From: Deltaproteobacteria bacterium
GTDB taxonomy: Bacteria; Desulfobacterota; Desulfobulbia; Desulfobulbales; Desulfurivibrionaceae
NCBI GenBank assembly: GCA_021822005.1
Contig: JAJZSH010000003.1
Location: forward strand, 1-41,742
Direction: 5' to 3'
Length of the DNA stretch: 41,742 nucleotides
Part shown: positions 34,394 through 41,742 of the stretch, one piece after another
How the letters are laid out: each line of letters begins with the position of its first letter
Position numbering within the stretch: position 1 is the first letter of the stretch
The notes under the pieces: generated by a model
The model's database searches: none
Told to the model about the DNA's origin: nothing
Seen by the model: the letters and a program-made list of their open reading frames with translations, nothing else
Made by a program: the position numbers and the translations under genes

Positions 34394-36156
34394 TGGCGTC
34401 TATCGTAATGTCATTTGAAGGTGAAATCCCCATGGGGCGGGTTATGTCAGTCGATACGATGCGAGTGTTTATACATGTCGATGACCACGAATTACTCAAG
34501 AAGGTAATGGTTGGTAATTTAATCGCCATCAATGGCGCTACGGGGCATCAATTTCTAATATCCATCGTTGAGCGGATCACACGGTTGCCATCGGATGCTG
34601 TTGTTGCCAGCGAGGCATTGGATGATGAGACATTGCCTCAGCCAGAGGAAATGCAAGACACCATTAGAGCGGTATTGGTCGGAACATACAGGGTCAAGGA
34701 TGGTGACTCCGGGCCGTCATTCAAACGGGGCGCAGATTCGTGCCCCCAGATTGATCAGCCATGTCACCTTATCCAAGGGGCAAATTTGACGGCATTTATG
34801 GGCGTCTTGTCTCAAGATGTTCCGGCAGACAAAGCACTTCGTTTAGGTCATTTTGCCATTGACCCGACCGCTGAGGCAGTGGCAGACGGAGACAGATTCT
34901 TTCAGCGACATGCAGCAATTCTTGGGAGCACCGGTAGTGGGAAAAGCTACACTGTCGCGGCACTTCTAGAGAGGGCAAATACTCTCAGCCATCCAAACAT
35001 TCTACTCCTCGATATGCACGGGGAGTATGTTTCGCTCGCGAAAGGACAAGAGTATGGATACGCGGAATATTTCAAAATTGCCGGTCCTGGCGATCTTGTA
35101 GCGCCGGGGGCCCACTGTTTGTTTCTTCCATACTGGCTATTGAACCGAGAAGAAATGCTTTCAATGCTACTGGATCGGAGTGATCAAAATGCACCGAACC
35201 AGGCTCAAGTTTTTACGAGTTTGGTCAGCGATGGTAAACGTAAAACCTTGGTTGACGAAGGAAGGTCCGAAGTGGAAGCTTCTTTCACCGTTGATTCACC
35301 AATCCCTTATGATATTGATGCCGTAGTTAAAGAATTGGATCGACTCGACAATGATCGTGAACCTGGTGCTCGGGCAGGTACTGATCGGAAGGGTGAGTGG
35401 AATGGGAAGTTAACAAGATTTATCAGCCGTCTGCGAGCAAAGTCAGAAGATCGACGCTATGGGTTCCTCTTTCAGCCACCTCCGGAAAGCAGCACATACG
35501 ATTGGCTTTCAATGCTGGCCGTAAGACTCCTTGCAACAAATGGCGAACATAGTTCGGGGATAAAAGTTGTGGATTTCTCAGAGGTACCCTCCGACGTATT
35601 GCCAACTGTTGTAAGTGTAATGGCACGAGTCCTTTACGATGTGCAATTCTGGATGAACGCTGAGTTGCGAACTCCTGTGTGCCTCGTTTGTGATGAGGCT
35701 CACCTTTATTTACCAGTAAGAGCAGATGCGGATGCAGCAGCAAAAAGGGCTCTCGATACTTTTGAGCGAATCGCCAAGGAAGGTAGGAAATATGGGTTTG
35801 CGCTCCTGGTAGTAAGTCAGCGTCCTTCGGATGTAAGCAAAACTATTCTGAGTCAATGTAATAATTTCATCGCATTAAGACTCACCAACGAACAGGATCA
35901 ATCGGCAGTAAAGTCTGTGATGCCTGATAGCATGGCGGGTATAGCTGATGTATTGCCACTCCTTGATATTGGAGAGGCGATTGTCCTAGGCGATTCAATC
36001 CTTCTCCCTTCGCGGATCAAGTTGGACAAACCAAAGGCAACACCGCTGAGTCTGACCAAAAACTTTTGGCGAGAGTGGGGCGAAAAGTCTTCTGATACGG
36101 CAGCAATTGTGGCGGCCGTTGAGAGCTTGCGACGGCAAAGTAAAGTAAGGGTGTAG
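34390..36156 (+). CDS. herA: HerA-family ATPase (HerA of Sir2-HerA)
   Basis: 588-residue FtsK/HerA-type hexameric ATPase. An N-terminal HAS-barrel-like beta domain (about 1-145) precedes the RecA core, with Walker A GSTGSGKS (179-186), LLLDMHGEYVSLA (206-217, HerA motif) and Walker B VCLVCDEAH (430-438). SQRPSDVSKTILSQCNNFIA follows near 478, with a C-terminal arm ending in LPLLDIGEAIVLGDSILLPS. All catalytic parts look intact. In known Sir2-HerA systems HerA scaffolds and activates SIR2 rather than working with NurA, and no nurA is present here. ATG 34390 overlaps the sir2 stop (a second ATG is at 34393). mod starts 7 bases after its stop with its own AGAAGC context, so the genes are probably co-transcribed. 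Confidence 0.9.
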   Translation: MMASIVMSFEGEIPMGRVMSVDTMRVFIHVDDHELLKKVMVGNLIAINGATGHQFLISIVERITRLPSDAVVASEALDDETLPQPEEMQDTIRAVLVGTYRVKDGDSGPSFKRGADSCPQIDQPCHLIQGANLTAFMGVLSQDVPADKALRLGHFAIDPTAEAVADGDRFFQRHAAILGSTGSGKSYTVAALLERANTLSHPNILLLDMHGEYVSLAKGQEYGYAEYFKIAGPGDLVAPGAHCLFLPYWLLNREEMLSMLLDRSDQNAPNQAQVFTSLVSDGKRKTLVDEGRSEVEASFTVDSPIPYDIDAVVKELDRLDNDREPGARAGTDRKGEWNGKLTRFISRLRAKSEDRRYGFLFQPPPESSTYDWLSMLAVRLLATNGEHSSGIKVVDFSEVPSDVLPTVVSVMARVLYDVQFWMNAELRTPVCLVCDEAHLYLPVRADADAAAKRALDTFERIAKEGRKYGFALLVVSQRPSDVSKTILSQCNNFIALRLTNEQDQSAVKSVMPDSMAGIADVLPLLDIGEAIVLGDSILLPSRIKLDKPKATPLSLTKNFWREWGEKSSDTAAIVAAVESLRRQSKVRV

Positions 36157-36163
36157 AGAAGCA

Positions 36164-37837
36164 ATGAAGAAACAAAAGCTCGAACTGACCTGGATCGATA
36201 AGGAGGTGCGGCCGCGACTGGAGCCGCGCATTCTGCTGGAAGATCCAGAGTTGTCCTACCATGCGGCGCACCGGGTGACGGAGGGCGACATCTTCGACAA
36301 CCGGCTGATCTTCGGCGACAACCTGTTGGCCTTGAAGGCTTTGGAGCAGGAGTTTACCGGCAGAGTGAAGTGCGTGTTCATCGACCCGCCGTACAATACT
36401 GGTTCCGCCTTCACCCATTACGACGACGGGGTGGAGCATTCGATCTGGCTGTCGCTGATGCGCGACCGGTTGGAGATTATCCGGCGGCTGCTTTCTGAGG
36501 ACGGTTCGTTGTGGATCACCATTGACGACAACGAGTGCCATTATCTCAAGGTGTTGTGCGATGAGGTGTTCGGCAGAGCAAACTTTTTGTCCAACTTCAT
36601 TTGGCAGAAGAGTTACGGTGGAGGCTCTAAAGCTCGCTGGTTTGTTGGGCTGCATGAGCACATGCTTTGCTACGCCAAAGACATGTCGAAATTACCGGAT
36701 ATGTGGTTGCCCCCTGATCCAGAAGCAGTAAAGAAATACTACAAGTTCTCGGACGGTAAGCTTGCAGATAGAGGCCCGTATCGTTTGCAGCCTCTTGCAA
36801 CGACCAGCATGGATGATCGTCCAAATCTTCGGTATCCGATAATGCTGGAGGATGGCCGAGAGATATGGCCAGAAAAGCAATGGCAGTGGTCAAAAGACCG
36901 TGTCGAGCGTGCCTTAATTGATGACGGGATTGTCATTTCCGAAAAAAAAGGCAAGATGACGGTCTCATATAAACAGTACCTACGTGACCCTTTAGGTGAA
37001 GAACGTGGCCGTAAACCAGTATCAATTATTACCGGGCATTACACGCAGCACGGCACGTACGAGAGCATGGAATTATTCGGCTTGGAGAACAAATTTTCGT
37101 TTCCCAAGCCAGAAGGGTTGATTCATACGATCTTGGAGTGTTGCACCAACCCCGGCGATCTAGTCCTCGACTCCTTCTCCGGTTCCGGCACTACCGGCGC
37201 CGTGGCCCACAAAATGGGCCGACGTTGGATCATGGTGGAACTGGGTGAGCACTGCCACACCCACATCATTCCCCGTCTCAAAAAGGTCGTTGATGATGAA
37301 GACCCAGGCGGCATTAGCAAGAGCGTCAACTGGCGGGGAGGTGGCGGCTTCCGTTACTACCGCCTGGCCCCATCCCTCCTCGAAAAGGATCGCTGGGGCA
37401 ACTGGGTGATCAACCAGACCTATAACGGCGCCATGCTGGCCGAGGCCCTTTGCAAGCTGGAGGGCTTCACCTACGCCCCTTCGGATGCCATCTACTGGCA
37501 GCATGGCCACTCCACCGAGCGGGACTTCGTCTACGTCACCACCGCCAGCCTCACCCACGAGCAGTTGCAGGAACTCGCCTACGAGGTGGGGCCGGAACGG
37601 TCGCTCCTCGTCCTTTGCACCGCCTTTCGGGGCCGGGGCGACTATGCCAATCTCACGGTCAAGAAGATTCCCCGCCAGGTCCTCTCCCGCTGCGAATGGG
37701 GCCACGACGATTACAGCCTGAAAGTGGAGAATCTGCCGGCTGCGCCACCCTCACCCCTGACCCCTCTCCCAGAGGGCGAGGGGAGAAAAGGCGGATCAAG
37801 GCAAGCGTCACTGTTCGGCGAGGAGGGGCAGGCATGA
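36164..37837 (+). CDS. Site-specific adenine DNA methyltransferase (type III Mod-like, beta class)
   Basis: 557-residue methyltransferase with catalytic motif IV DPPYNTG at residues 74-80, before the SAM-binding motif FSGSGTTG at about 338-345. This is the permuted beta order of N6-adenine/N4-cytosine enzymes of Mod type. The target-recognition region lies between (about 140-310), and the C-terminal part (about 390-530) is the tail seen in Mod proteins paired with Res. It should protect self DNA in the locus. The C-terminus carries an odd low-complexity stretch (PSPLTPLPEGEGRKGG, about residues 529-544) encoded by a C/G-rich hairpin repeat, before SLFGEEGQA. It starts at ATG 36164; a diverged copy of this start lies at 33229. 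It overlaps the DUF1016 gene by 4 bases. Confidence 0.9.
   Translation: MKKQKLELTWIDKEVRPRLEPRILLEDPELSYHAAHRVTEGDIFDNRLIFGDNLLALKALEQEFTGRVKCVFIDPPYNTGSAFTHYDDGVEHSIWLSLMRDRLEIIRRLLSEDGSLWITIDDNECHYLKVLCDEVFGRANFLSNFIWQKSYGGGSKARWFVGLHEHMLCYAKDMSKLPDMWLPPDPEAVKKYYKFSDGKLADRGPYRLQPLATTSMDDRPNLRYPIMLEDGREIWPEKQWQWSKDRVERALIDDGIVISEKKGKMTVSYKQYLRDPLGEERGRKPVSIITGHYTQHGTYESMELFGLENKFSFPKPEGLIHTILECCTNPGDLVLDSFSGSGTTGAVAHKMGRRWIMVELGEHCHTHIIPRLKKVVDDEDPGGISKSVNWRGGGGFRYYRLAPSLLEKDRWGNWVINQTYNGAMLAEALCKLEGFTYAPSDAIYWQHGHSTERDFVYVTTASLTHEQLQELAYEVGPERSLLVLCTAFRGRGDYANLTVKKIPRQVLSRCEWGHDDYSLKVENLPAAPPSPLTPLPEGEGRKGGSRQASLFGEEGQA
37747..37785. repeat. C/G-rich hairpin repeat inside the mod coding sequence
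   Basis: CCCCTCTCCC (37761-37770) faces GGGCGAGGGG (37774-37783) with a T/C mismatch and a 3-base loop, preceded by ACCCTCACCCCTGA. This is the well-known CCCTCACCCC...CTCTCCCAGAGGG type of intergenic repeat, but it lies in frame within the last 30 codons of mod. Confidence 0.75.
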
Positions 37838-38898
37838 CCTCAAAAATATCAGCCCTGCCCGCCAAGGCGCTCCTTCACGACCTTCGCAGTCTGATCGAAG
37901 AAACCCGCGCCACTGTCGCCACCACGGTCAACGCCGCCCTGACCATGCTTTACTGGCGAGTCGGCAAGCGTATCCATCAGGAGATTTTTCAGGGAGAACG
38001 GGCTGACTATGGCGAGGCAATTGTCGCTACAGTGTCGCGACAATTGGTCGCCGAGTATGGTTCTGGATTCGCGGGAAAAAGCCTCCGGCACATGATGCGT
38101 TTTGCCGAGGTGTTCCCGGATGAGCAGATTGTCTCTACGCTGTGGAGACAATTGAGCTGGTCCCATTTCAAGGAGATCATTTACCAGAAAGATTCCCTCC
38201 AGCGCGACTTCTATGCCGAGATGTGCCGGATGGAACGCTGGAGCGTTCGCACCCTGCGCCAGAAGATCGACTCCATGCTCTTCGAGCGCACGGCCTTATC
38301 CAAAAAGCCCGGCGAATTGATTCGCCTGGAGCTCGACGCCCTGCGCCATGAAGACCTGCTTACCCCGGACCTAGTCTTCCGCGACCCGTACTTTCTCGAT
38401 TTTCTCGGCCTTAAAGACCGGTATCGGGAAAAAGACCTGGAAGATGCCATCCTGCGGGAACTGGAACTGTTCCTCCTCGAACTCGGGGCCGGGTTTTCCT
38501 TTATCGCCCGCCAGAAGCGCATCCAGGTGGATAACGACGATTACTACCTCGACCTGCTGTTCTTCCACCGCAGATTGAAACGGCTGGTGGCCATCGAACT
38601 CAAACTCGGCCAATTCAAACCGGCCGACAAGGGCCAAATGGAACTCTATCTTCGCTGGCTGGACAAATACGAACGGCAGGCAGGGGAAGAGCCGCCCATC
38701 GGCCTGATTCTTTGCGCCGGGAAGAAACATGAAACAGTGGAACTTCTAGAACTCGAACAAAGCGGCATCCGGGTAGCGGAGTACCTGACCGGACTGCCAT
38801 CGCGCGAGATTCTGGAAAAGGAACTTCATAAGGCCCTTGCCCAGGCCCGGCAACGGTTTGCGCTGCAACAGGAACAAAAAAATGAGGTGGAGCCGTGA
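37834..38898 (+). CDS. DUF1016 (YhcG-like) PD-(D/E)XK nuclease-domain protein
   Basis: 354-residue protein with the DUF1016 N-terminal helical domain (about 10-150: ARATVATTVNAALTMLYWRV, SLRHMMRFAEVFPD, SWSHFKEIIYQKD). A C-terminal PD-(D/E)XK nuclease fold follows: YYLDLLFFHRRL with Asp240, then AIELKLGQF with Glu255 and Lys257. DUF1016 proteins are often found as extra genes in restriction operons, and the active site here looks complete. ATG 37834 overlaps the mod stop by 4 bases, and its own stop overlaps res by 4 bases (GTGA), so it is an integral part of the operon. Whether it cuts DNA or RNA is not known from the sequence. Confidence 0.88.
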   Translation: MTSKISALPAKALLHDLRSLIEETRATVATTVNAALTMLYWRVGKRIHQEIFQGERADYGEAIVATVSRQLVAEYGSGFAGKSLRHMMRFAEVFPDEQIVSTLWRQLSWSHFKEIIYQKDSLQRDFYAEMCRMERWSVRTLRQKIDSMLFERTALSKKPGELIRLELDALRHEDLLTPDLVFRDPYFLDFLGLKDRYREKDLEDAILRELELFLLELGAGFSFIARQKRIQVDNDDYYLDLLFFHRRLKRLVAIELKLGQFKPADKGQMELYLRWLDKYERQAGEEPPIGLILCAGKKHETVELLELEQSGIRVAEYLTGLPSREILEKELHKALAQARQRFALQQEQKNEVEP

Positions 38899-41609
38899 AC
38901 CGCCATGTCAACGCCATCTCCGGCCGTTTGTCGCTTCGGCCGCCCCAGCGGACTTCGCTTGAAATACTCCACCGCATCACCGAAATTGCGCCGCCGGGCA
39001 AGGAGGCCGATACCGCCGCCACTCTGGAGGCGATTCGCGGCGAGTATCCATCTGTCACCGACTTTGAGCGGGAGTTTCCTTCGCTCTGCTTTGCCCTGGC
39101 CACCGGGGTCGGCAAGACCCGCTTGATGGGTGCCTTTGTCAGCTATCTCCATTTGGCCCACGGCATCAACAATTTCTTCGTGCTGGCGCCCAATCTGACC
39201 ATCTACAACAAGCTGATCGCCGATTTTACGCCGAATACCCCCAAGTATGTCTTTAAGGGGATTGCCGAGTTCGCCGTCGAGCCGCCTACCGTCATCACCG
39301 GCGACACCTATGAGAGCGGGGTGGGTGTCCGGGAGGAGGCGCGGAGGCAAAGCCGGTTGCCGGGCATTGCGGGATATGATGGCGTCCACATCAATATCTT
39401 CAATATTTCCAAGATCAACTCCGAGGTGCGGGGCGGGAAATCTCCCCGGATCAAGCGGCTCTCCGAGTATATCGGCGAGAGTTACTTCGATTACCTCGCG
39501 GGCTTGCCGGATTTGGTGCTGCTCATGGATGAGTCGCATCGCTACCGGGCCAGCGCCGGGGTGCGGGCTATCAACGAATTGAAGCCGATTCTAGGCCTGG
39601 AACTGACCGCCACACCTTTTGTGGAGACCGGCAAGGGGCCGGTGCCATTCAAGAACGTTATTTATGACTACCCCTTGGGCCGGGCCATGGACGACGGTTT
39701 TGTCAAGGAGCCGGCGGTGGTGACCCGCAAGAATTTCAATCCGGCCGGCATGTCGGCGGAAGAGATCGAGCGGTTGAAACTGGAGGACGGCATCCGGCTG
39801 CACGAGAGCGTCAAGGTGGAGCTCGAAACCTACGCCCGTGAAGCCGCCCAGCCTATCGTCAAACCCTTTCTGCTGGTCATCGCCCGCGACACCACCCATG
39901 CCGGCCAGCTTCTTGCCCGGATTCAGTCTGCCGAGTTCTTCGGAGGGCGTTACCAGGACAAGGTCATCCAGGTGGACTCAAGCCGAACCGGCAAGGACGA
40001 GGAGGAGATGATCGAACGGCTCCTCAAGGTCGAGCACACCGAGGAACCGACCGAAATAGTCATTCATGTCAACATGCTCAAAGAGGGCTGGGACGTGACC
40101 AACCTCTACACCATTGTGCCGCTCCGCGCCGCCAATGCCCGCATCCTCATCGAGCAATCCATCGGCCGGGGGTTGCGGCTGCCCTACGGCAAGCGGACCG
40201 GGGTCATGGCGGTGGACCGGCTCAATATCGTGGCCCACGACAAGTTTCAGGAGATCATCGACGAGGCCAACCGGCCCGATTCGGCCATCCGCCTGCAAGC
40301 CGTAGTTATTGATGGGGAAGAGCTGGAGAAGAAAACGGTGACCGTGGTGTCGCAGTCGCAGCTGGCCACCAAGCTGGGGTTTCATCCTGCCCAAGTGACG
40401 GCAAGCACTGCAGTGGCAGGGCAGGATGAAAAGCCGCTCTTTGCTGATCCGCAGGAACAGAAGGTAGCGCAGACCGCCTGGGAGGTGATCAAGAATTTTG
40501 AAAACCAGCCGCGAACCGTGCCATCCCTCACCCACCTTGCCAATCCGGAAATTCAGGCTGCCATTGTCAAGGCGGTGGAGGAACGGCAGCCTCCGCCGCT
40601 CGGCCTGGAAGGCTTCGCCGAAAAGCCGGATATTGCCGCCGTGGTGGCGAAGACCGTAGAGCTGGTTGCGGAACAGACCATCGACATCCCGCGCATACTC
40701 GTGGTGCCAAAGGGTGAGGTAAAGTCGGGCTTCAAGTCGTTCAGGCTCAAGCTCGACACCCTCAAGTATCCGGCCGTGTCCGAGGATCTTTGGGTGCAGT
40801 ATCTCCGTACCGGTGAAAGCATGGCGGTGACACCAGCCCGTGGCCACAACGAGGAACCGCTTCTTTCGAACTACATTGTCCGTTGCCTGATGGATTTCAG
40901 CGATGTTTCCTACGATGACCACGCCGATCTGCTCTATGATCTCGCCGGTCAGGCGGTCCGGCATTTTGAGAACTACCTGAAGCCGGAGGAGGTCATCGAC
41001 GTAGTCCGCTGCCATCAACACGACATTGCCCGTTTTATCCACGCCCAGATGCAGGAACACTACTGGGAGGAGGTCGCCGAATACGAAGTGAAGGTGAGCA
41101 AGGGGTTCACCGAACTGAAAGCGAGCGCCTATACCTGCGCCACGGCGGAGTCTCTTGCTGATTACCGGGTCTCCCCGACCGACAGGAGCAACATGGCCAG
41201 ATATCTCTTTGGCGGCTTCGCCCGTTGTCTTTATCCGGTGCAGAAGTTCGAATCGGATAGTGAACGCAGGCTGGCGGTGATTCTGGAACGGGAGGCCTTG
41301 AAATGGTTCCGGCCCGCCAAGGGCCAGTTTCAGATTTTCTACCGCCAGGGCGCGGATCACCGCGAATATCAGCCCGATTTTGTCGCGGAAACCGCCGAGG
41401 CGGTCTATATGCTCGAACCGAAAATGCGCAAGGACCTCGAAGACCCGGTGGTTATCAGCAAAAAGGAAGCCGCTGTCAAATGGTGCGCCAATGCGACGGA
41501 GTATGCTGCGAGCCACGGTGGTAAGCCCTGGCTCTATGTGCTGATTCCCCATGACGAAATTGCGGAAAATATGACCTTGGCGGTACTTGCGGAACGATTC
41601 GCCACTTGA
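38895..41609 (+). CDS. Res-type restriction helicase-nuclease (type III-like)
   Basis: 904-residue DEAD/DEAH-type translocase with a nuclease end. Motif I is ATGVGKTR (69-76), motif II DESH (212-215), motif III LTATP (about 236) and motif VI EQSIGRGLRLPYG (about 420). The C-terminal nuclease site is PDF (Asp828) followed by EPK (Glu841, Lys843), a PD-(D/E)XK pattern as in type III Res proteins. With the Mod at 36164 this gives the restriction half of a type III-like system. It starts at GTG 38895 overlapping the DUF1016 stop; no ATG gives a better N-terminus. The next gene begins 17 bases later and is probably part of the same operon. Confidence 0.9.
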   Translation: MNRHVNAISGRLSLRPPQRTSLEILHRITEIAPPGKEADTAATLEAIRGEYPSVTDFEREFPSLCFALATGVGKTRLMGAFVSYLHLAHGINNFFVLAPNLTIYNKLIADFTPNTPKYVFKGIAEFAVEPPTVITGDTYESGVGVREEARRQSRLPGIAGYDGVHINIFNISKINSEVRGGKSPRIKRLSEYIGESYFDYLAGLPDLVLLMDESHRYRASAGVRAINELKPILGLELTATPFVETGKGPVPFKNVIYDYPLGRAMDDGFVKEPAVVTRKNFNPAGMSAEEIERLKLEDGIRLHESVKVELETYAREAAQPIVKPFLLVIARDTTHAGQLLARIQSAEFFGGRYQDKVIQVDSSRTGKDEEEMIERLLKVEHTEEPTEIVIHVNMLKEGWDVTNLYTIVPLRAANARILIEQSIGRGLRLPYGKRTGVMAVDRLNIVAHDKFQEIIDEANRPDSAIRLQAVVIDGEELEKKTVTVVSQSQLATKLGFHPAQVTASTAVAGQDEKPLFADPQEQKVAQTAWEVIKNFENQPRTVPSLTHLANPEIQAAIVKAVEERQPPPLGLEGFAEKPDIAAVVAKTVELVAEQTIDIPRILVVPKGEVKSGFKSFRLKLDTLKYPAVSEDLWVQYLRTGESMAVTPARGHNEEPLLSNYIVRCLMDFSDVSYDDHADLLYDLAGQAVRHFENYLKPEEVIDVVRCHQHDIARFIHAQMQEHYWEEVAEYEVKVSKGFTELKASAYTCATAESLADYRVSPTDRSNMARYLFGGFARCLYPVQKFESDSERRLAVILEREALKWFRPAKGQFQIFYRQGADHREYQPDFVAETAEAVYMLEPKMRKDLEDPVVISKKEAAVKWCANATEYAASHGGKPWLYVLIPHDEIAENMTLAVLAERFAT

Positions 41610-41626
41610 TAAACAGGAGAGGAAGA

Positions 41627-41742
41627 ATGGCAAGTATACACCAGTTTCTTGGGGAAGAGGCCGATCTCGGCCCGGAAAAACGCATCACCATTCTCTCGGC
41701 GCCGCTGGCCTCCTCGGTGAGCTGGCTGGGTGGTACGGAGCA
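41627..41742 (+). CDS. Unknown protein, 3' end beyond the window
   Basis: The first 38 residues of a gene that runs off the right edge: MASIHQFLGEEADLGPEKR, then ITILSAPLASSVSWLGGTE. AGGAGAGGAAG lies just upstream of ATG 41627, so the start is convincing. I do not recognise the family. It follows res by 17 bases in the same direction, so it belongs to the defence operon or to the next module. Confidence 0.65.
   Translation, partial: MASIHQFLGEEADLGPEKRITILSAPLASSVSWLGGTE

Noticed and set aside
33229-36220. Recent transposon target-site duplication flanking sir2-herA
   Set aside because: The two copies of the mod start differ at six of about 57 bases and no transposase or terminal repeats are present, so a simple recent duplication does not fit.
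39978-41633. Open frame of 551 codons on the minus strand
   Set aside because: Antisense to res, which has all helicase and nuclease motifs; no recognisable domain in the antisense product.

Overview
The window looks like chromosome of a Gram-negative, menaquinone-using anaerobe, most likely a Desulfobacterota (Desulfobulbales-like) bacterium. This is inferred from gene content: a futalosine-type menaquinone cluster, the MEP isoprenoid genes dxs, ispA and ispH, Pal and Skp for an outer membrane, xerC-hslV-hslU, and short dispersed repeats behind genes. No rRNA, tRNA or CRISPR array was seen.

Layout. 1-4971 (+): menaquinone genes (aminofutalosine deaminase-like, mqnA, ubiE/menG, ubiX, ubiA-type prenyltransferase) followed by a periplasmic parvulin. 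5419-7680 (-): alpha-glucan phosphorylase. 8046-9290 (+): pal and skp, each a secreted envelope protein. 9500-11020 (-): AmpG-like permease. 11268-12023 (+): receiver-like/PilZ protein. 12020-15131 (-): xseB-ispA-dxs. 15324-18532 (+): xerC-hslV-hslU. 18670-19904: zinc-ribbon protein and two broken type I restriction (HsdR) fragments. 19870-20784 (-): DUF2156 protein. 21138-23882 (+): ispH, ftsY and a TerB/DnaJ protein with an apparent frameshift. 24086-25168 (+): queuosine-tRNA mannosyltransferase-like protein. 25165-27569 (-): glgB and a small gene. 27810-28364 (+): YqgE/AlgH.

28405 to the right edge (+) is a defence island. Its outer frame is a SNF2-type helicase, a beta-class adenine methyltransferase (Mod), a DUF1016 nuclease, a Res-type helicase-nuclease and the start of another gene. 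Between the SNF2 gene and mod sits a visibly more AT-rich block: a C-terminal HEPN protein, a SIR2 NADase-like gene and a HerA ATPase. SIR2 and HerA overlap by 4 bases as in the known Sir2-HerA anti-phage pair. Directly before sir2 lies a diverged copy of the first 19 codons of mod, with its own ribosome-binding site, running out of frame into a short tail that stops 4 bases before sir2. This is the best candidate for something undescribed: a HEPN/SIR2/HerA module nested inside a Mod-Res locus, with a visible scar of the rearrangement.

A second theme is repeats at gene ends. A roughly 140-base element occurs behind the parvulin gene and again across the end of hslV, where it encodes the last 15 residues. 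A 16-bp hairpin supplies the end of the DUF2156 gene. A C/G-rich hairpin repeat lies in frame in the C-terminus of Mod.
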